The translations under genes and the position numbers were made by a program. Under the pieces are notes generated by a model. That model saw nothing but the letters and a program-made list of their open reading frames with translations, was not told the origin of the DNA and searched no databases. Positions 16,688 through 26,548 of a stretch of DNA of 64,000 nt are shown one piece after another; within the stretch, counting starts at the first letter, position 1; each line of letters begins with the position of its first letter. Where the stretch lies: assembly GCF_004348825.1 (NCBI RefSeq), contig NZ_SMJU01000005.1, positions 157,648 through 221,647 of the forward strand, written 5' to 3'. This DNA comes from Arundinibacter roseus (lineage in GTDB: Bacteria; Bacteroidota; Bacteroidia; Cytophagales; Spirosomataceae).

Positions 16688-19114
16688 TTACTCCGACCGC
16701 AAACTTTTTACAGGATTCATCAGAGCGGCCCGGATGGATTGGTAGCTAACGGTAAGCAGTGCAATACTGACTGAGAGCAGCCCGGCCACGGCAAATACGC
16801 CCCAATGCAAATCAACCCGGTACACAAAATCGCTCAGCCAGGTATGCATGAGGTACCAGGCCACCGGCGAAGCCAGCAGAATGGCCAGGCCGACCAGTTT
16901 CAGAAAGTCAAATGAAAGCAGCGCCACGATGCCTGCAACCGAAGCGCCCAGTACTTTGCGAACACCGATTTCTTTGGTCCGAAGCTCCGCCGTAAACGTA
17001 GCCAAACCGAATAGACCCAGGCAGGCCACAAGAATAGTCAGGCCTGAAAAAAAGCCTAAAATGCGGCCAGTTTGCTGTTCGGCCTGATACACGGCGTTGA
17101 AGTTTTCTTCCAGAAACGAATAGTCCAGAGGCGTATCCACGGCAAACGTCTTCCAGACCTGATCAATGGTAGCGATGAGCCCGGGTAAATCTTCGGTTTT
17201 TACCTTCAAAATCACCTGACCGGAATTTTGGCCCAAAGTCATTACGAGCGGAGAAATACGTTCGTGCAAAGATTTGAAATGAAAATCTTCGACGACCCCA
17301 ATGACCTGATACGACTTTTTGCGACCCTGATTATCGGGCCAGGTGATGGTATGCCCCACCGCATCTGCGCCCCAGCCGAAAGCCGTTGCGGCTGTTTGAT
17401 TTAGAATAATACCAGAAGAATCGGTGCCGTATTCGGGCGAGAAATTTCGTCCGGCAGCCATTTGCATTCCCAGCGTAGGAATGTACTGCTCGTCCACATC
17501 GTAGCGTAGCGTTTTGACGAACTGCGTGGAATTGTCGTCGCCATAGATCAAAAAATTATTGTTGGAAGAAGGCCCGGCAGGCAAAAACCCGGAGACACTC
17601 GCAGCCAAAACCCGGGCATCCTGCATCAGCTGACGGCGAAAAGCCTGCTCTTTCTGACCGAGCCGCCAGGTTTCCTGCACCACCATCACCTGCTCTTTTT
17701 CGTAACCCAGCTTCGTATTTTGAATAAATTCTAACTGCTGATAAACAACCGTCGTGCCCACAATCAGAACAAACGAAATACAGAACTGCACCACCACCAG
17801 GCCGCTCCTCAACCCCAAACCCCGCGCGCCACCGCCCGAACTACTTCCGCCTTTGAGTACGTGCATGGGCTGAAAGGACGACAAAAAAAAGGCTGGGTAA
17901 CTGCCTGCCAGAATCCCGACGAGCAAGCCAAACAAAAGCAAACCCGGCAACAGCCAGGGCGACGATAATGAAGCCAACGTCAGGTTTTTGTGCGAAAAAT
18001 CATTAAAAAACGGCAAAGCTGCCAGTACAAGCCCGGCCGCCACTGCCAACGCCAGGGTGGTAAGCAGAATGGATTCGAGTAAAAATTGCGTAACCAAAGC
18101 GCTTTTATCAGAACCCATAACTTTACGAACACCCACTTCCCGTGCGCGCTTGGATGCTCCGGCCGTGCTCAGGTTCATGAAATTAATGCAGGCAATGAGC
18201 AGCATAAAAACTGCAATGGCACCAAAGAGATAGACGTAGCGAATATCGCCGGAGGTCCCAACATCGTAGGCAAAATCGGAGTGCAGGTGTACGTCCGTAA
18301 GCGGTTGCAGGTACAGCGCCACGTCATTTCCACGTTGCCGAAACTGCGTCAGCGACATGCCAAAAGCCTGTTCAAGCTGCGGAGCCATGTATTTCTCGAC
18401 GACCTGCGGCAGTTTGGCTTCCAGTTTTTGGTAGTCATAGTTTTCGGGCAGCACGAGGTAGGTAAAAAATTCGGACTCCATCCAGGAATTTTCACGCGCT
18501 TCGGCAAGGCCTGCCATGGACAGGTAAAAATCAAACCGAAACTGTGTCTGAGTCGGCAGCGGGGCGAGCACACCCGTAATTTCAAAAACTTCGGTATCGC
18601 CTTTCAGCCTGAACGTTTGCCCGATAGCATCTGTGTTGCCAAAATGCCTGCGAGCCATTTCTGCGCTGATAATGGCCGTGTAGGGCCGCACCAAAGCAGT
18701 AGTCAGGTTGCCTTTTTGGAGCGGGAAGCTGAATATTTGAAAGAAATTGGAGTCAACAAACGCTACGGCATTCGCCTTGAAGGAATCATTTCCCCGCTGC
18801 ACAACCGGCGATCCGGCTTGCCGCAGGCGAGTACTTTGGAGCACTTCGGGATACTCGCGCTGAAGCGTATGGGCGGTGGGCGGCATCACGTGCGCGTCCA
18901 GGATATTCCCGCCATTCATGGTTCCTTTGAAATATACCCGGACAATCTGACCAGCTTTTTCATGGAAGCGATCGTAAGCCAGCTCGTCGGCGACGTACAG
19001 GCCAATCAGCAGGCAGGTTGCAAGCCCGATAGACAGACCGATGGTGTTGATGGCCGAAAAGATTTTATTCCGCAGCAGATTCCGCCAGGCAATTTTCAGA
19101 TAATTTTTAATCAT
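16688..19114 (-). CDS. ABC transporter permease, double MacB/FtsX type, copy P3
   Basis: 808 residues, eight predicted membrane helices; coupling motifs REVGVRKVMGS and KEIGVRKVLGA; C-terminus AALMNPVKSLRSE. Starts MIKNYLKIAWRNLLRNKIF, very close to P2 (MIKNYLKIAWRNVRKQLF). A glycine/serine-rich linker (GGSSSGGGARG) joins the two halves. Its 5' end and the junction to P2 are part of a 97-bp sequence repeated at the next junction, indicating recent recombination between neighbours. Function as for the other copies. Confidence 0.88.
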   Translation of the reverse strand: MIKNYLKIAWRNLLRNKIFSAINTIGLSIGLATCLLIGLYVADELAYDRFHEKAGQIVRVYFKGTMNGGNILDAHVMPPTAHTLQREYPEVLQSTRLRQAGSPVVQRGNDSFKANAVAFVDSNFFQIFSFPLQKGNLTTALVRPYTAIISAEMARRHFGNTDAIGQTFRLKGDTEVFEITGVLAPLPTQTQFRFDFYLSMAGLAEARENSWMESEFFTYLVLPENYDYQKLEAKLPQVVEKYMAPQLEQAFGMSLTQFRQRGNDVALYLQPLTDVHLHSDFAYDVGTSGDIRYVYLFGAIAVFMLLIACINFMNLSTAGASKRAREVGVRKVMGSDKSALVTQFLLESILLTTLALAVAAGLVLAALPFFNDFSHKNLTLASLSSPWLLPGLLLFGLLVGILAGSYPAFFLSSFQPMHVLKGGSSSGGGARGLGLRSGLVVVQFCISFVLIVGTTVVYQQLEFIQNTKLGYEKEQVMVVQETWRLGQKEQAFRRQLMQDARVLAASVSGFLPAGPSSNNNFLIYGDDNSTQFVKTLRYDVDEQYIPTLGMQMAAGRNFSPEYGTDSSGIILNQTAATAFGWGADAVGHTITWPDNQGRKKSYQVIGVVEDFHFKSLHERISPLVMTLGQNSGQVILKVKTEDLPGLIATIDQVWKTFAVDTPLDYSFLEENFNAVYQAEQQTGRILGFFSGLTILVACLGLFGLATFTAELRTKEIGVRKVLGASVAGIVALLSFDFLKLVGLAILLASPVAWYLMHTWLSDFVYRVDLHWGVFAVAGLLSVSIALLTVSYQSIRAALMNPVKSLRSE

Positions 19115-19177
19115 GGCCAGGGTTATTTGTATTGAAAAAAACTACTCACTCCGCAGGCTTTTCACCGGATTCATGAG
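19081..19177 (-). repeat. 97-bp junction repeat, copy between P3 and P2
   Basis: Covers the 5' end of P3, the 27-base gap and the 3' end of P2. Matches 21541-21637 with three mismatches, offset 2460 bases. Confidence 0.8.
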
Positions 19178-21574
19178 AGCGGCTTTAATGGATTGGTAGC
19201 TCACCGTAAGTAATGATATGAGAATCGAGAGCATACCCGCCAGCAAAAACATCCACCACTGAATGGTGATTTTGTAAGCAAAATCCTGCAACCATTGATC
19301 CATGATATACCAGGAAATAGGAGTTGCAATGAGAATAGCTATTAGAATTAGTTTAAGAAAATCGCCGGAAAGCATCGCTACAATAGTTGCAACCGAAGCC
19401 CCCAATACTTTACGCACACCGATTTCTTTGGTGCGGTGCTCAGCCGTAAAGGCAGCAAGGCCAAACAAACCCAAACAGGCAATTAAAATAGATAGCAGGG
19501 CAAACGTAATGAAGATGCGACCGATGCGTTGCTCAGCCCGGTACGTTTTGTCAAAATCCTGATCCATGAAACGATATTCAAAGGGTTGTCCTGGCGCCAT
19601 ACGCTTCCATAAAGCCTCTGCTTTTTTGATCGTAGCGCCTGATTCACTGGCATTTAGTCGGAAGGCAAATTTACCGGGACTATTTCCGAGTATCATATTG
19701 AGCGGTCCAATGGGACTATGGAGCGATTCAAAGTGAAAATCTTTGACCACACCAATGACCGTATAGGCTGGCTGAGAGCTGTCCTGAGGCCCGGTATTAG
19801 TCACCAGCTTTTTCCCAATAGGGTCGTCAAAACCAAACATTCGAACTGCTTCTTCATTGAGAACAATAGCCGACGAATCGGAGGGAAATTCTTTACTAAA
19901 AAACCGTCCTTCTACGACCTGAATCCCAAGAGTTTTTGCGTAATCTTCGTCTACTCTCCAATTCTGCATACTCATGCCTTTGTCCTGTATTGGCTGGCCT
20001 TCGGGGAAAATCATGTTATCACTTCGGGAAGACGGGGTTGGCAAATAGTCCGACATCGTGGCACTTTCGGCATAGCCCTGCGAGAGAATCTCCTGCTTAA
20101 AGACCTCCGTTTGGGTACCGAGTGCGTAGGCATTTTCAATAAGCACCACCTGATCTTTGGAATATCCCAGCGACTTTGCCTGAATAAAGTTGAGTTGTCG
20201 GTAAATAATGAGAGTACCAACAATGAGCATTACCGAAATCACAAATTGAAATACCACGAGAGAATTACGAAGAAATCCTCCTTTACCTTCCAAAACCAAC
20301 CGTCCTTTCAGAACCTTAATTGCCTGAAATCCCGATAAAAAAAAGGCCGGATAGCTACCCGCCAATATGCCTACAATACCTCCTGTAAGCAGCAGCAGCA
20401 ACCAGAAGCCAGGATTTTGAACAGGTAGGGTTATGTCTTTGCCTGCTAACTGATTGAATAAAGGCATAAGGGCAAATGCCGCAAGCAACGCCAGCACCAG
20501 CGAAAGATAACTTAGCAGTAAAGACTCTGTCAGAAACTGCGCTACCAAAGCGGAACGCTTAGAACCCAGCACTTTTCGGACACCCACTTCGCGGGCACGG
20601 CTAGCCGAGCGGGCCGTAGCCAGGTTCATGAAGTTGATGCAGGCTATGAGCAATAGAAAAATGGCAACAATTGAAAAAATGTATACGTATTGAATATTTC
20701 CATTCACGGATAGCTCCGCAACGCGGTCTGAATGTAGGTGAATCTTCGTAAGTGGAATAAGATGGTATTTCAAAAAATTTCCCGCTTTTTCGAGATCTTC
20801 CAGCGTTGTTCCGCCCATAGCGCCTTTGACATAGGGCCCCACGTAGTTGTCTAGAATTGTATCAAAATTTTTATCAAATTGCTGAGCATCCGTTTCCGGA
20901 CTCAGCCTGATATAGGTGTTAAAGTTGTGCCCTCCCCAGTTGTTGCTCCGGCTTTCCTCGCGGGAAGCCATGGAAAGCAGCATATTCAGGCTACTCAAAT
21001 GTGAATTAGCCGGAATGTTTTGCATTACACCGGTTACACGATAGATTTTATCATTATCCAGCAGCAGCGTTTGACCAACCGGATTTTCTTTTCCAAAGTA
21101 TTTTTCTGCGTTACGTTCAGACAACACGAGGGTGTTGGGTTCGGTCAGAGCCTTTGCGGGATTTCCGCTAACCATCGGAATAGAAAAAACATCGAAAAAG
21201 GTCGAATCTGCAAATACTACCAACGCCTCCGTCAGGTTTTCGGTTGCCTCACTTTTCCGAACCAGATAGGAGCCATTTTCCCTTATTCGGGTGGCGGCTT
21301 CTACCTGAGGATAATCTTTTTTCAGGGTAAAGGCCATCGGGTCTGACGAAACAGCCAGCTTCATTTCCGGACCACCAAACTTAATATCGGCGTCAACCCG
21401 GTAAATACGCTCAGAGTTTTCGAAGAAGTGGTCGTAACTGAGTTCTTCAACCAAATAGAGTGTAATCAATAGGCAACTCGCCAGTCCCAGCGAAAGTCCA
21501 AAAATATTCAGGGATGAATAAAACAATTGCTTACGAACATTCCGCCAGGCAATTTTCAGATAATTTTTAATCAT
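19142..21574 (-). CDS. ABC transporter permease, double MacB/FtsX type, copy P2
   Basis: 810 residues in the two-half MacB/FtsX layout; coupling motifs REVGVRKVLGS and KEIGVRKVLGA; C-terminus AALMNPVKSLRSE. The gene is flanked on both sides by near-identical 97-bp junction sequences, so it is one complete repeat unit of a tandem duplication. Closest in the array to P3 by start and by membrane segments. The gap to P1 upstream is 27 bases. Substrate unknown; acts with the ATPase and adaptor upstream. Confidence 0.88.
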   Translation of the reverse strand: MIKNYLKIAWRNVRKQLFYSSLNIFGLSLGLASCLLITLYLVEELSYDHFFENSERIYRVDADIKFGGPEMKLAVSSDPMAFTLKKDYPQVEAATRIRENGSYLVRKSEATENLTEALVVFADSTFFDVFSIPMVSGNPAKALTEPNTLVLSERNAEKYFGKENPVGQTLLLDNDKIYRVTGVMQNIPANSHLSSLNMLLSMASREESRSNNWGGHNFNTYIRLSPETDAQQFDKNFDTILDNYVGPYVKGAMGGTTLEDLEKAGNFLKYHLIPLTKIHLHSDRVAELSVNGNIQYVYIFSIVAIFLLLIACINFMNLATARSASRAREVGVRKVLGSKRSALVAQFLTESLLLSYLSLVLALLAAFALMPLFNQLAGKDITLPVQNPGFWLLLLLTGGIVGILAGSYPAFFLSGFQAIKVLKGRLVLEGKGGFLRNSLVVFQFVISVMLIVGTLIIYRQLNFIQAKSLGYSKDQVVLIENAYALGTQTEVFKQEILSQGYAESATMSDYLPTPSSRSDNMIFPEGQPIQDKGMSMQNWRVDEDYAKTLGIQVVEGRFFSKEFPSDSSAIVLNEEAVRMFGFDDPIGKKLVTNTGPQDSSQPAYTVIGVVKDFHFESLHSPIGPLNMILGNSPGKFAFRLNASESGATIKKAEALWKRMAPGQPFEYRFMDQDFDKTYRAEQRIGRIFITFALLSILIACLGLFGLAAFTAEHRTKEIGVRKVLGASVATIVAMLSGDFLKLILIAILIATPISWYIMDQWLQDFAYKITIQWWMFLLAGMLSILISLLTVSYQSIKAALMNPVKSLRSE

Positions 21575-21637
21575 GACCAGGGTTATTTGTAATGAAAAGA
21601 ACTACTCACTCCGCAGGCTTTTCACCGGATTCATGAG
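21541..21637 (-). repeat. 97-bp junction repeat, copy between P2 and P1
   Basis: Covers the 5' end of P2, the 27-base gap and the 3' end of P1. Differs from 19081-19177 at three positions. Confidence 0.8.
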
Positions 21638-23986
21638 GGCAGCTTTGATACTTTGGTAACTGACCGTAATCAGCGCTACTGCGAATGTGGCTGCAATAGC
21701 CCACACAAAAAAGGACGGGCCCAGAGGAATATGGTACTTAAAATCCTGTAACCACTCGGACATGAGCATCCAGGCAACAGGCGCCGCTATCGTAAAAGCA
21801 ATCAGCATCAGCAGGGAAATTTCCTTTCCAAAAATCCATAGAATCTGCTCGATGCTGCTTCCCAGTACTTTACGAATGCCAATTTCCTTGGTTTTTTGAG
21901 TGGCCATGAAGCGCACCAACCCGTACAATCCCAGGCAGCCAATGAGGATGGCAATGAGCGAAAAAGCCTGAATTAATTTCAACATCAGCGCCTCGGTGTC
22001 GTAGAAAGAAGCGATTTGATCATCCAGAAATTCGTGCTCATATAGCTGATCGGGATGCAGTCTGCTCCATGTTTGCTCAATCGATTTCAACGTAGTGGCA
22101 ACATCACTTTTATTGATTTTTACAGCATAGGCATTGTAGCCGGAGATATCCGAAAAAACCGCAGCGGGGCTAATATCTTCGTGAAACGAATTGTCATGAA
22201 AATCTTTGATTACCCCAACGATCGTTCCATTTTTATCGCCATTAATACTCAGCGATTTCCCCAAAAGCTCTTCCGGAGAACTCAGGTTTAGCTTGCGGGC
22301 GGTCATTTCGTTGACCAGAAATTCGTTGGTCGTATCGGACGGAAAGATATTTCGCCCTGCGACCAGTTCCAGCCCAAAGGTTGACAGGTAGGCATCGTCA
22401 GCGGCTTTCAACGTCATCCGAAAAACCTCTTCTTCCTGTCGGTTGTCGTAGTAAGGCGTGGTGTTCCAGGAGTAACCGGCGGCCGGAGCGGCAAAGCAAA
22501 GGGAGACGCTTTCAACCCCCGACAGTTTCAGAAGCTCCTGCCTGACGGTCTTGGTACGCTCAGGCGCAGAAGCAATCGGAAGCATCACCACGGCCTCTTT
22601 GTCAAACCCCAAATCGGCTTCTTTGGAAAAGCGCATCTGCTCGGCAATGACAAAGAGCGCCACCATCAGCGCCTGCGAAATAGCAAACTGTACCACAATC
22701 AGCGCCCGACGGGTATTGAAACCGCCTATCGTCTGCTGCGACAGCTTCCCTTTTAAGGCTACAATCGGCTGAAAACCAGCAAGAATCAATCCCGGATATG
22801 CCCCGGCCAAAAAAGTAACGAGTAGTAATAGAGCGGGTACAAAGAGCAGCAGGGTGGCGTCTGACAGGAAATCAAGACGAACCTCTGCGCCAAACCATTG
22901 GTTGACGTAAGGCAACGCAAGCCAGGCTAGCATCAGCGCGAGCAGGCCCGCCAACAGAGTGATCAGGGCGGTTTGGGCTATAAATTGCCAGAAAATCTGA
23001 CGTCGTAAACTTCCCAGGGCTTTACGTATACCCACCTCACCTGCCCGATTGAGCGCCTGCGCGGTGGCAAGATTTATGAAATTGACACTTGCCGTCAGGA
23101 TCAGGAAAAGGCCAATTAAAGAAAGCACCCATAAGTTGCTTTTCTTCATGCTTCCCTGATACCGTTCGTTAAAATGCACATCGGCCAAAGGTTGTAATTT
23201 GTAATGATGTACGTTCTTGCTTTTTGCCCGATACTTTTCGACGTACGCAGGCAGTACGGCTTCCACCTGAGCAGCAGAGACTTGCGGACGGAGCCGGATG
23301 TAGCATTTCATGGCGCTCATGATTCCTCCCCACGAATCTTCACTCGCGAGCCATTCGTTGTAGGATTTCAGGGTTGGATAAGAAATAAAAATCTCTGCTT
23401 TTTGATCCGTATTGGGTGGCAGATTTTGTAGCAGTCCGGTTACGCGAATCTCAATACTGTCGTTGATCTGAAACGTTTGATTGATGGGATCAACTTCTCC
23501 AAACAGTTTTTTGGCGACCCGTTCAGTAACAAGAGCCGTCCGGGGTTCGGTAAGAGCCGTGGAGGCATTTCCTTGTAAAAGCGGAAAATTAAAAATTTCG
23601 AAATAGCCCGGTTCGGTAAATGCTATTCCGTTTTCTTCATTAAATTTTTTGGTTTCACCGGTCGTTTTTACCTTAATTAACTGTTCGTCGAAAGTCGCAA
23701 TCCGGGCTATCTTTTCGCCAAAATCATGATCCATGCGCAGGGCATTTCCCAATGGGGCGGGCACACTCGAAACGTAGGTAATGTTATCCCGATGCTGCTC
23801 CGTTACGATGCGGTATATACGTTCTGAATTGGCATGAAATGTATCAAAACTCAGATGGTATTTTACCAACGCAAACACCAGAATGGCGCAGCAAATTCCT
23901 AAGCCAAGCCCCAGAATATTAATGGTAGCGTAGGAACTATTTCGTTTTAAAGAACGAAAAGCAACAAGAAAATAATTTTTTATCAT
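21602..23986 (-). CDS. ABC transporter permease, double MacB/FtsX type, copy P1 (first in array)
   Basis: 794 residues. Coupling motifs are GEVGIRKALGS and KEIGIRKVLGS; C-terminus AALMNPVKSLRSE. It starts MIKNYFLVAFRSLKRNSSY. The second motif is followed by a diverged segment (SIEQILWIFGKEISLL), where P2, P3 and P4 have a residue pattern ending in (S/F)(G/F)DFLKL. It is the permease closest to the ATPase gene, with a 102-base gap. A likely core partner of the ATPase, although any of the six could pair with it. Confidence 0.88.
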   Translation of the reverse strand: MIKNYFLVAFRSLKRNSSYATINILGLGLGICCAILVFALVKYHLSFDTFHANSERIYRIVTEQHRDNITYVSSVPAPLGNALRMDHDFGEKIARIATFDEQLIKVKTTGETKKFNEENGIAFTEPGYFEIFNFPLLQGNASTALTEPRTALVTERVAKKLFGEVDPINQTFQINDSIEIRVTGLLQNLPPNTDQKAEIFISYPTLKSYNEWLASEDSWGGIMSAMKCYIRLRPQVSAAQVEAVLPAYVEKYRAKSKNVHHYKLQPLADVHFNERYQGSMKKSNLWVLSLIGLFLILTASVNFINLATAQALNRAGEVGIRKALGSLRRQIFWQFIAQTALITLLAGLLALMLAWLALPYVNQWFGAEVRLDFLSDATLLLFVPALLLLVTFLAGAYPGLILAGFQPIVALKGKLSQQTIGGFNTRRALIVVQFAISQALMVALFVIAEQMRFSKEADLGFDKEAVVMLPIASAPERTKTVRQELLKLSGVESVSLCFAAPAAGYSWNTTPYYDNRQEEEVFRMTLKAADDAYLSTFGLELVAGRNIFPSDTTNEFLVNEMTARKLNLSSPEELLGKSLSINGDKNGTIVGVIKDFHDNSFHEDISPAAVFSDISGYNAYAVKINKSDVATTLKSIEQTWSRLHPDQLYEHEFLDDQIASFYDTEALMLKLIQAFSLIAILIGCLGLYGLVRFMATQKTKEIGIRKVLGSSIEQILWIFGKEISLLMLIAFTIAAPVAWMLMSEWLQDFKYHIPLGPSFFVWAIAATFAVALITVSYQSIKAALMNPVKSLRSE

Positions 23987-24088
23987 GGCTAATTTTTGTT
24001 AGGATAAATAAGGAAATATCTGATTTATTTTAGAGATAATTTTCCTCCAAACCTTTGATAAATTGACTTATCAAAAACTGTTTTTAAT

Positions 24089-24766
24089 TCAAATATGAAT
24101 TTTTTCAGTCACTACTTTTCCATCAAAAAGATTTACGGTACGGTGGGCAAAACCAGCGTCATAGGGCGAGTGCGTTACCATGATGATTGTGGTGCCGGCT
24201 TCGTTGAGTTGTTTCAGTAAATTCATCACTTCTTCGCCATTTTTGGAGTCAAGATTTCCCGTAGGCTCATCTGCCAGAATGATCTTTGGCGTCGCAACTA
24301 CCGCCCGTGCAATTGCCGTCCGTTGCTGCTGTCCGCCCGAAAGTTGTTGCGGAAAATGATTGCGGCGGTGCATCATGCTCATGCGTTCGAGGGCCGCTTC
24401 GACACGCTGTTTACGCTCTTCGTTGGGCGTTTTGAGATAAAGCAGCGGGAGCTCAATGTTTTCATATACCGTCAATTCGTCAATCAAATTAAAGCTCTGA
24501 AACACGAATCCGATGTTTCCTTTTCTAATTTGAGCACGCTGTCTTTCGGACATATTGCCTACTTCGGTCCCATAAAATTGGTACGACCCTTCGCTCGGAT
24601 TATCCAGTAAACCGAGGATATTCAGGAGCGTGGATTTCCCACAGCCCGAAGGCCCCATAATGGCTACAAATTCTCCGTCCAGGATTTCCAGATCAATCCC
24701 GTTCAGGGCGGTAGTTTCTACTTCTTCGGTAGAAAACATTTTTTGAAGATTTGAAATTTTAAGCAT
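24089..24766 (-). CDS. ABC transporter ATP-binding protein, MacB/LolD type
   Basis: 225 residues, normal length for a stand-alone type VII (MacB/LolD) ATPase. Walker [10 protein letters not shown] (38-46), signature LSGGQQQR (142-149), Walker B IILADE (162-167) and the D-loop GNLD are all intact. It is the only ATPase in a locus with six permease genes, so it presumably energises all of them. It lies between the adaptor gene (110-base gap upstream) and permease P1. Expected to drive mechanotransmission-type extrusion rather than classical import. Confidence 0.93.
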   Translation of the reverse strand: MLKISNLQKMFSTEEVETTALNGIDLEILDGEFVAIMGPSGCGKSTLLNILGLLDNPSEGSYQFYGTEVGNMSERQRAQIRKGNIGFVFQSFNLIDELTVYENIELPLLYLKTPNEERKQRVEAALERMSMMHRRNHFPQQLSGGQQQRTAIARAVVATPKIILADEPTGNLDSKNGEEVMNLLKQLNEAGTTIIMVTHSPYDAGFAHRTVNLFDGKVVTEKIHI

Positions 24767-24876
24767 TCGTCAGGAATTAGGTAGTTTGGCTATAAGTTGT
24801 TTATTTACCAGTAAGAAATTAAGAGAATTGAGAAAAACCTACTTAACTTCTTAATGGTTTACTATATTTTACAAAA

Positions 24877-26193
24877 TCAAAATTCAAGAACCTCATTCTC
24901 ACCAAAATTTTCGTACGAACTTGTGATCACTTTTTCGCCGGTTTTGAGTCCTTCCAGCACTTCATAAAACTCCGGATTTTTACGTCCCAGCGAAATCGTC
25001 CGCTTCACGGCCCGCTTGCCCGACTGATCTACCACATACACCCAATTGCCGCCGGTATCGGAGAAAAAGCCACCAACGGGCAGGAGCGTAGCCTGCGACG
25101 GCTGCCCCAATTGCAGGCGAATGGGCGCCGACTGCCCGCGCTTGATGCGCTCGGGTGCGCCACTAACAAAGCGCATGTCTACCTCAAACCGCCCGCTGCG
25201 TACTTCGGGATAAATCTTGACGATTTCGAGTGCATAAGGCTTTCCGTCAAAATCCATAGCGCCGGCTAATCCTACAAAAATTCGGGAAATGTAGTGTTCA
25301 TCGACGCCCACGCGCATTTTAAACCCGTCGAGGTCGTCAATCTGACCGATGTTTTGTCCCTGATTAATATTTGACCCCACCTCCACATTCATGGACGAAA
25401 GCAAACCCGACACCGGAGCTTTTACCACGAGGTTGTCCAGCGTTTGTCGCCACAGGCTCACGTTCTTTTGCGTATTGGCCAGGGTACCTTCCAGCTGCTG
25501 AATCTGCATTTTGGCGTTTTCTTCCTGGTATTTTTGCGATTCTATCTCAATCGTTCGTTGCTGCGCCAGCCGGTCGTAGTCACGCTTGGTTTTGAGATAG
25601 TCGGCCTCCGGAATTACCTTGTCCCGAAACAGCTGCACGTTACGGTCGTGGGCATCTTTGGCCTGTGCAATTTGAAAATCCAGTTCACTGAGCGTTTTTT
25701 GCAACGTAAATCGCTCAACCCGAAGGCGTTGACGCGTATTTTGCAGATCGTTTACCAGCCGGCTTGCTTCGGTTTCTGACTGCAAAAAGTTTAGTTTCAG
25801 ACTCTGATTTTCGAGTTTGAGCAGCACTTCGCCTTCTTTCACCATGTTGCCGCCTTCTACCATTTTCTGCGTTACGTATCCGCCCACGATGGCATCCAAC
25901 TGAATCGTTTTGAGCGGCTGCACAACACCTGTTACCACAATAAATTCGTCGAATTGCCCCTGCTTTACGGTCGAAATCGTTACCTTATCCTGCTCAACGT
26001 TTAACTTACTACGGGTATCGGTAAAGAAAAATTGATAGATAAGCAGGCTCGCCACCAGAACGCCTCCTGCCAGATAACTCAGGCGGCGAGAGTTCCAAAA
26101 ACGTTTGGGCTTTGCACGATCCATCCCCGATTGGCCCAGTGAATTTTTGGCGAGCGGCGTTCCCAGAGGAGATGATTTTAGGTCAGTTGGCAT
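24877..26193 (-). CDS. Periplasmic adaptor (MacA/HlyD family) of the ABC export system
   Basis: 438 residues: a cytoplasmic N-terminus rich in Ser/Pro/Lys (about 1-36), one membrane helix (about 38-56), a lipoyl/barrel-sandwich half (VVTGVVQPLKTIQLDAIVGG), a long coiled-coil hairpin (about 130-250), the second lipoyl half (APVSGLLSSMNVEVGSNI) and a beta-barrel domain up to GENEVLEF. First gene of the minus-strand array. A sigma-54-like promoter lies 50 bases before its start. No TolC-type outer-membrane gene is visible in the window, so that component must come from elsewhere. Confidence 0.9.
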   Translation of the reverse strand: MPTDLKSSPLGTPLAKNSLGQSGMDRAKPKRFWNSRRLSYLAGGVLVASLLIYQFFFTDTRSKLNVEQDKVTISTVKQGQFDEFIVVTGVVQPLKTIQLDAIVGGYVTQKMVEGGNMVKEGEVLLKLENQSLKLNFLQSETEASRLVNDLQNTRQRLRVERFTLQKTLSELDFQIAQAKDAHDRNVQLFRDKVIPEADYLKTKRDYDRLAQQRTIEIESQKYQEENAKMQIQQLEGTLANTQKNVSLWRQTLDNLVVKAPVSGLLSSMNVEVGSNINQGQNIGQIDDLDGFKMRVGVDEHYISRIFVGLAGAMDFDGKPYALEIVKIYPEVRSGRFEVDMRFVSGAPERIKRGQSAPIRLQLGQPSQATLLPVGGFFSDTGGNWVYVVDQSGKRAVKRTISLGRKNPEFYEVLEGLKTGEKVITSSYENFGENEVLEF

Positions 26194-26242
26194 ACTATAA
26201 ATGGGTATTGTCTATATTTAAATGGTCTGTGACTCTATCTAT

Positions 26243-26257
26243 TCAATCCTTGTGCCA
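26243..26257 (-). promoter_or_regulatory. Sigma-54-like promoter of the export locus
   Basis: On the minus strand TGGCAC-AAGGA-TTGA: a perfect -24 element, correct spacing, and a -12 element with A in place of the usual C of TTGC. It ends 50 bases before the adaptor start. Confidence 0.5.
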
Positions 26258-26342
26258 GCGCTGAAAATTTACATTAACCTATTGAAAATCAACTATTAAT
26301 TATCAATTCAAGTCTTTCAGGTTGTTCATTTTCGGACGTTAT

Positions 26343-26358
26343 TGTTCGGCACCGGACA
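26343..26358. promoter_or_regulatory. Candidate enhancer site 1
   Basis: TGTTCGG-CA-CCGGACA, a 16-bp palindrome with one mismatch, about 85-100 bases upstream of the -24 element of the sigma-54-like promoter. Confidence 0.4.
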
Positions 26359-26400
26359 GTTTGTTTTCCTCATGGTTTTTCTAACTGTTTCTTTGTTAAT

Positions 26401-26427
26401 ACCTTAGCAATTGATCCTTCCTAAGGT
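26401..26427. promoter_or_regulatory. Candidate enhancer site 2
   Basis: Perfect inverted repeat ACCTTAG-N13-CTAAGGT, about 145-170 bases upstream of the sigma-54-like promoter. Confidence 0.4.
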
Positions 26428-26548
26428 ACATTTTTTGTTAGTTGATCTTTGCTGTTTTTCCTGATTTTTAAAAAAAACGGGTACTCACTTTTACCTTTAA
26501 CACCGTCTGGAAAAATGTTTTTATACCCATACTCACCCGACCAACCCT

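Larger units (their letters stand above)
26194..26548. other. Divergent control region between export locus and its two-component regulator
   Basis: 355 bases with no gene. Contains a sigma-54-type promoter pointing to the adaptor gene (26243-26257) and two inverted repeats (26343-26358 and 26401-26427) 85-185 bases upstream of it, the usual distance for enhancer sites of NtrC-type activators. Promoter of the + strand regulator not identified. Confidence 0.7.
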
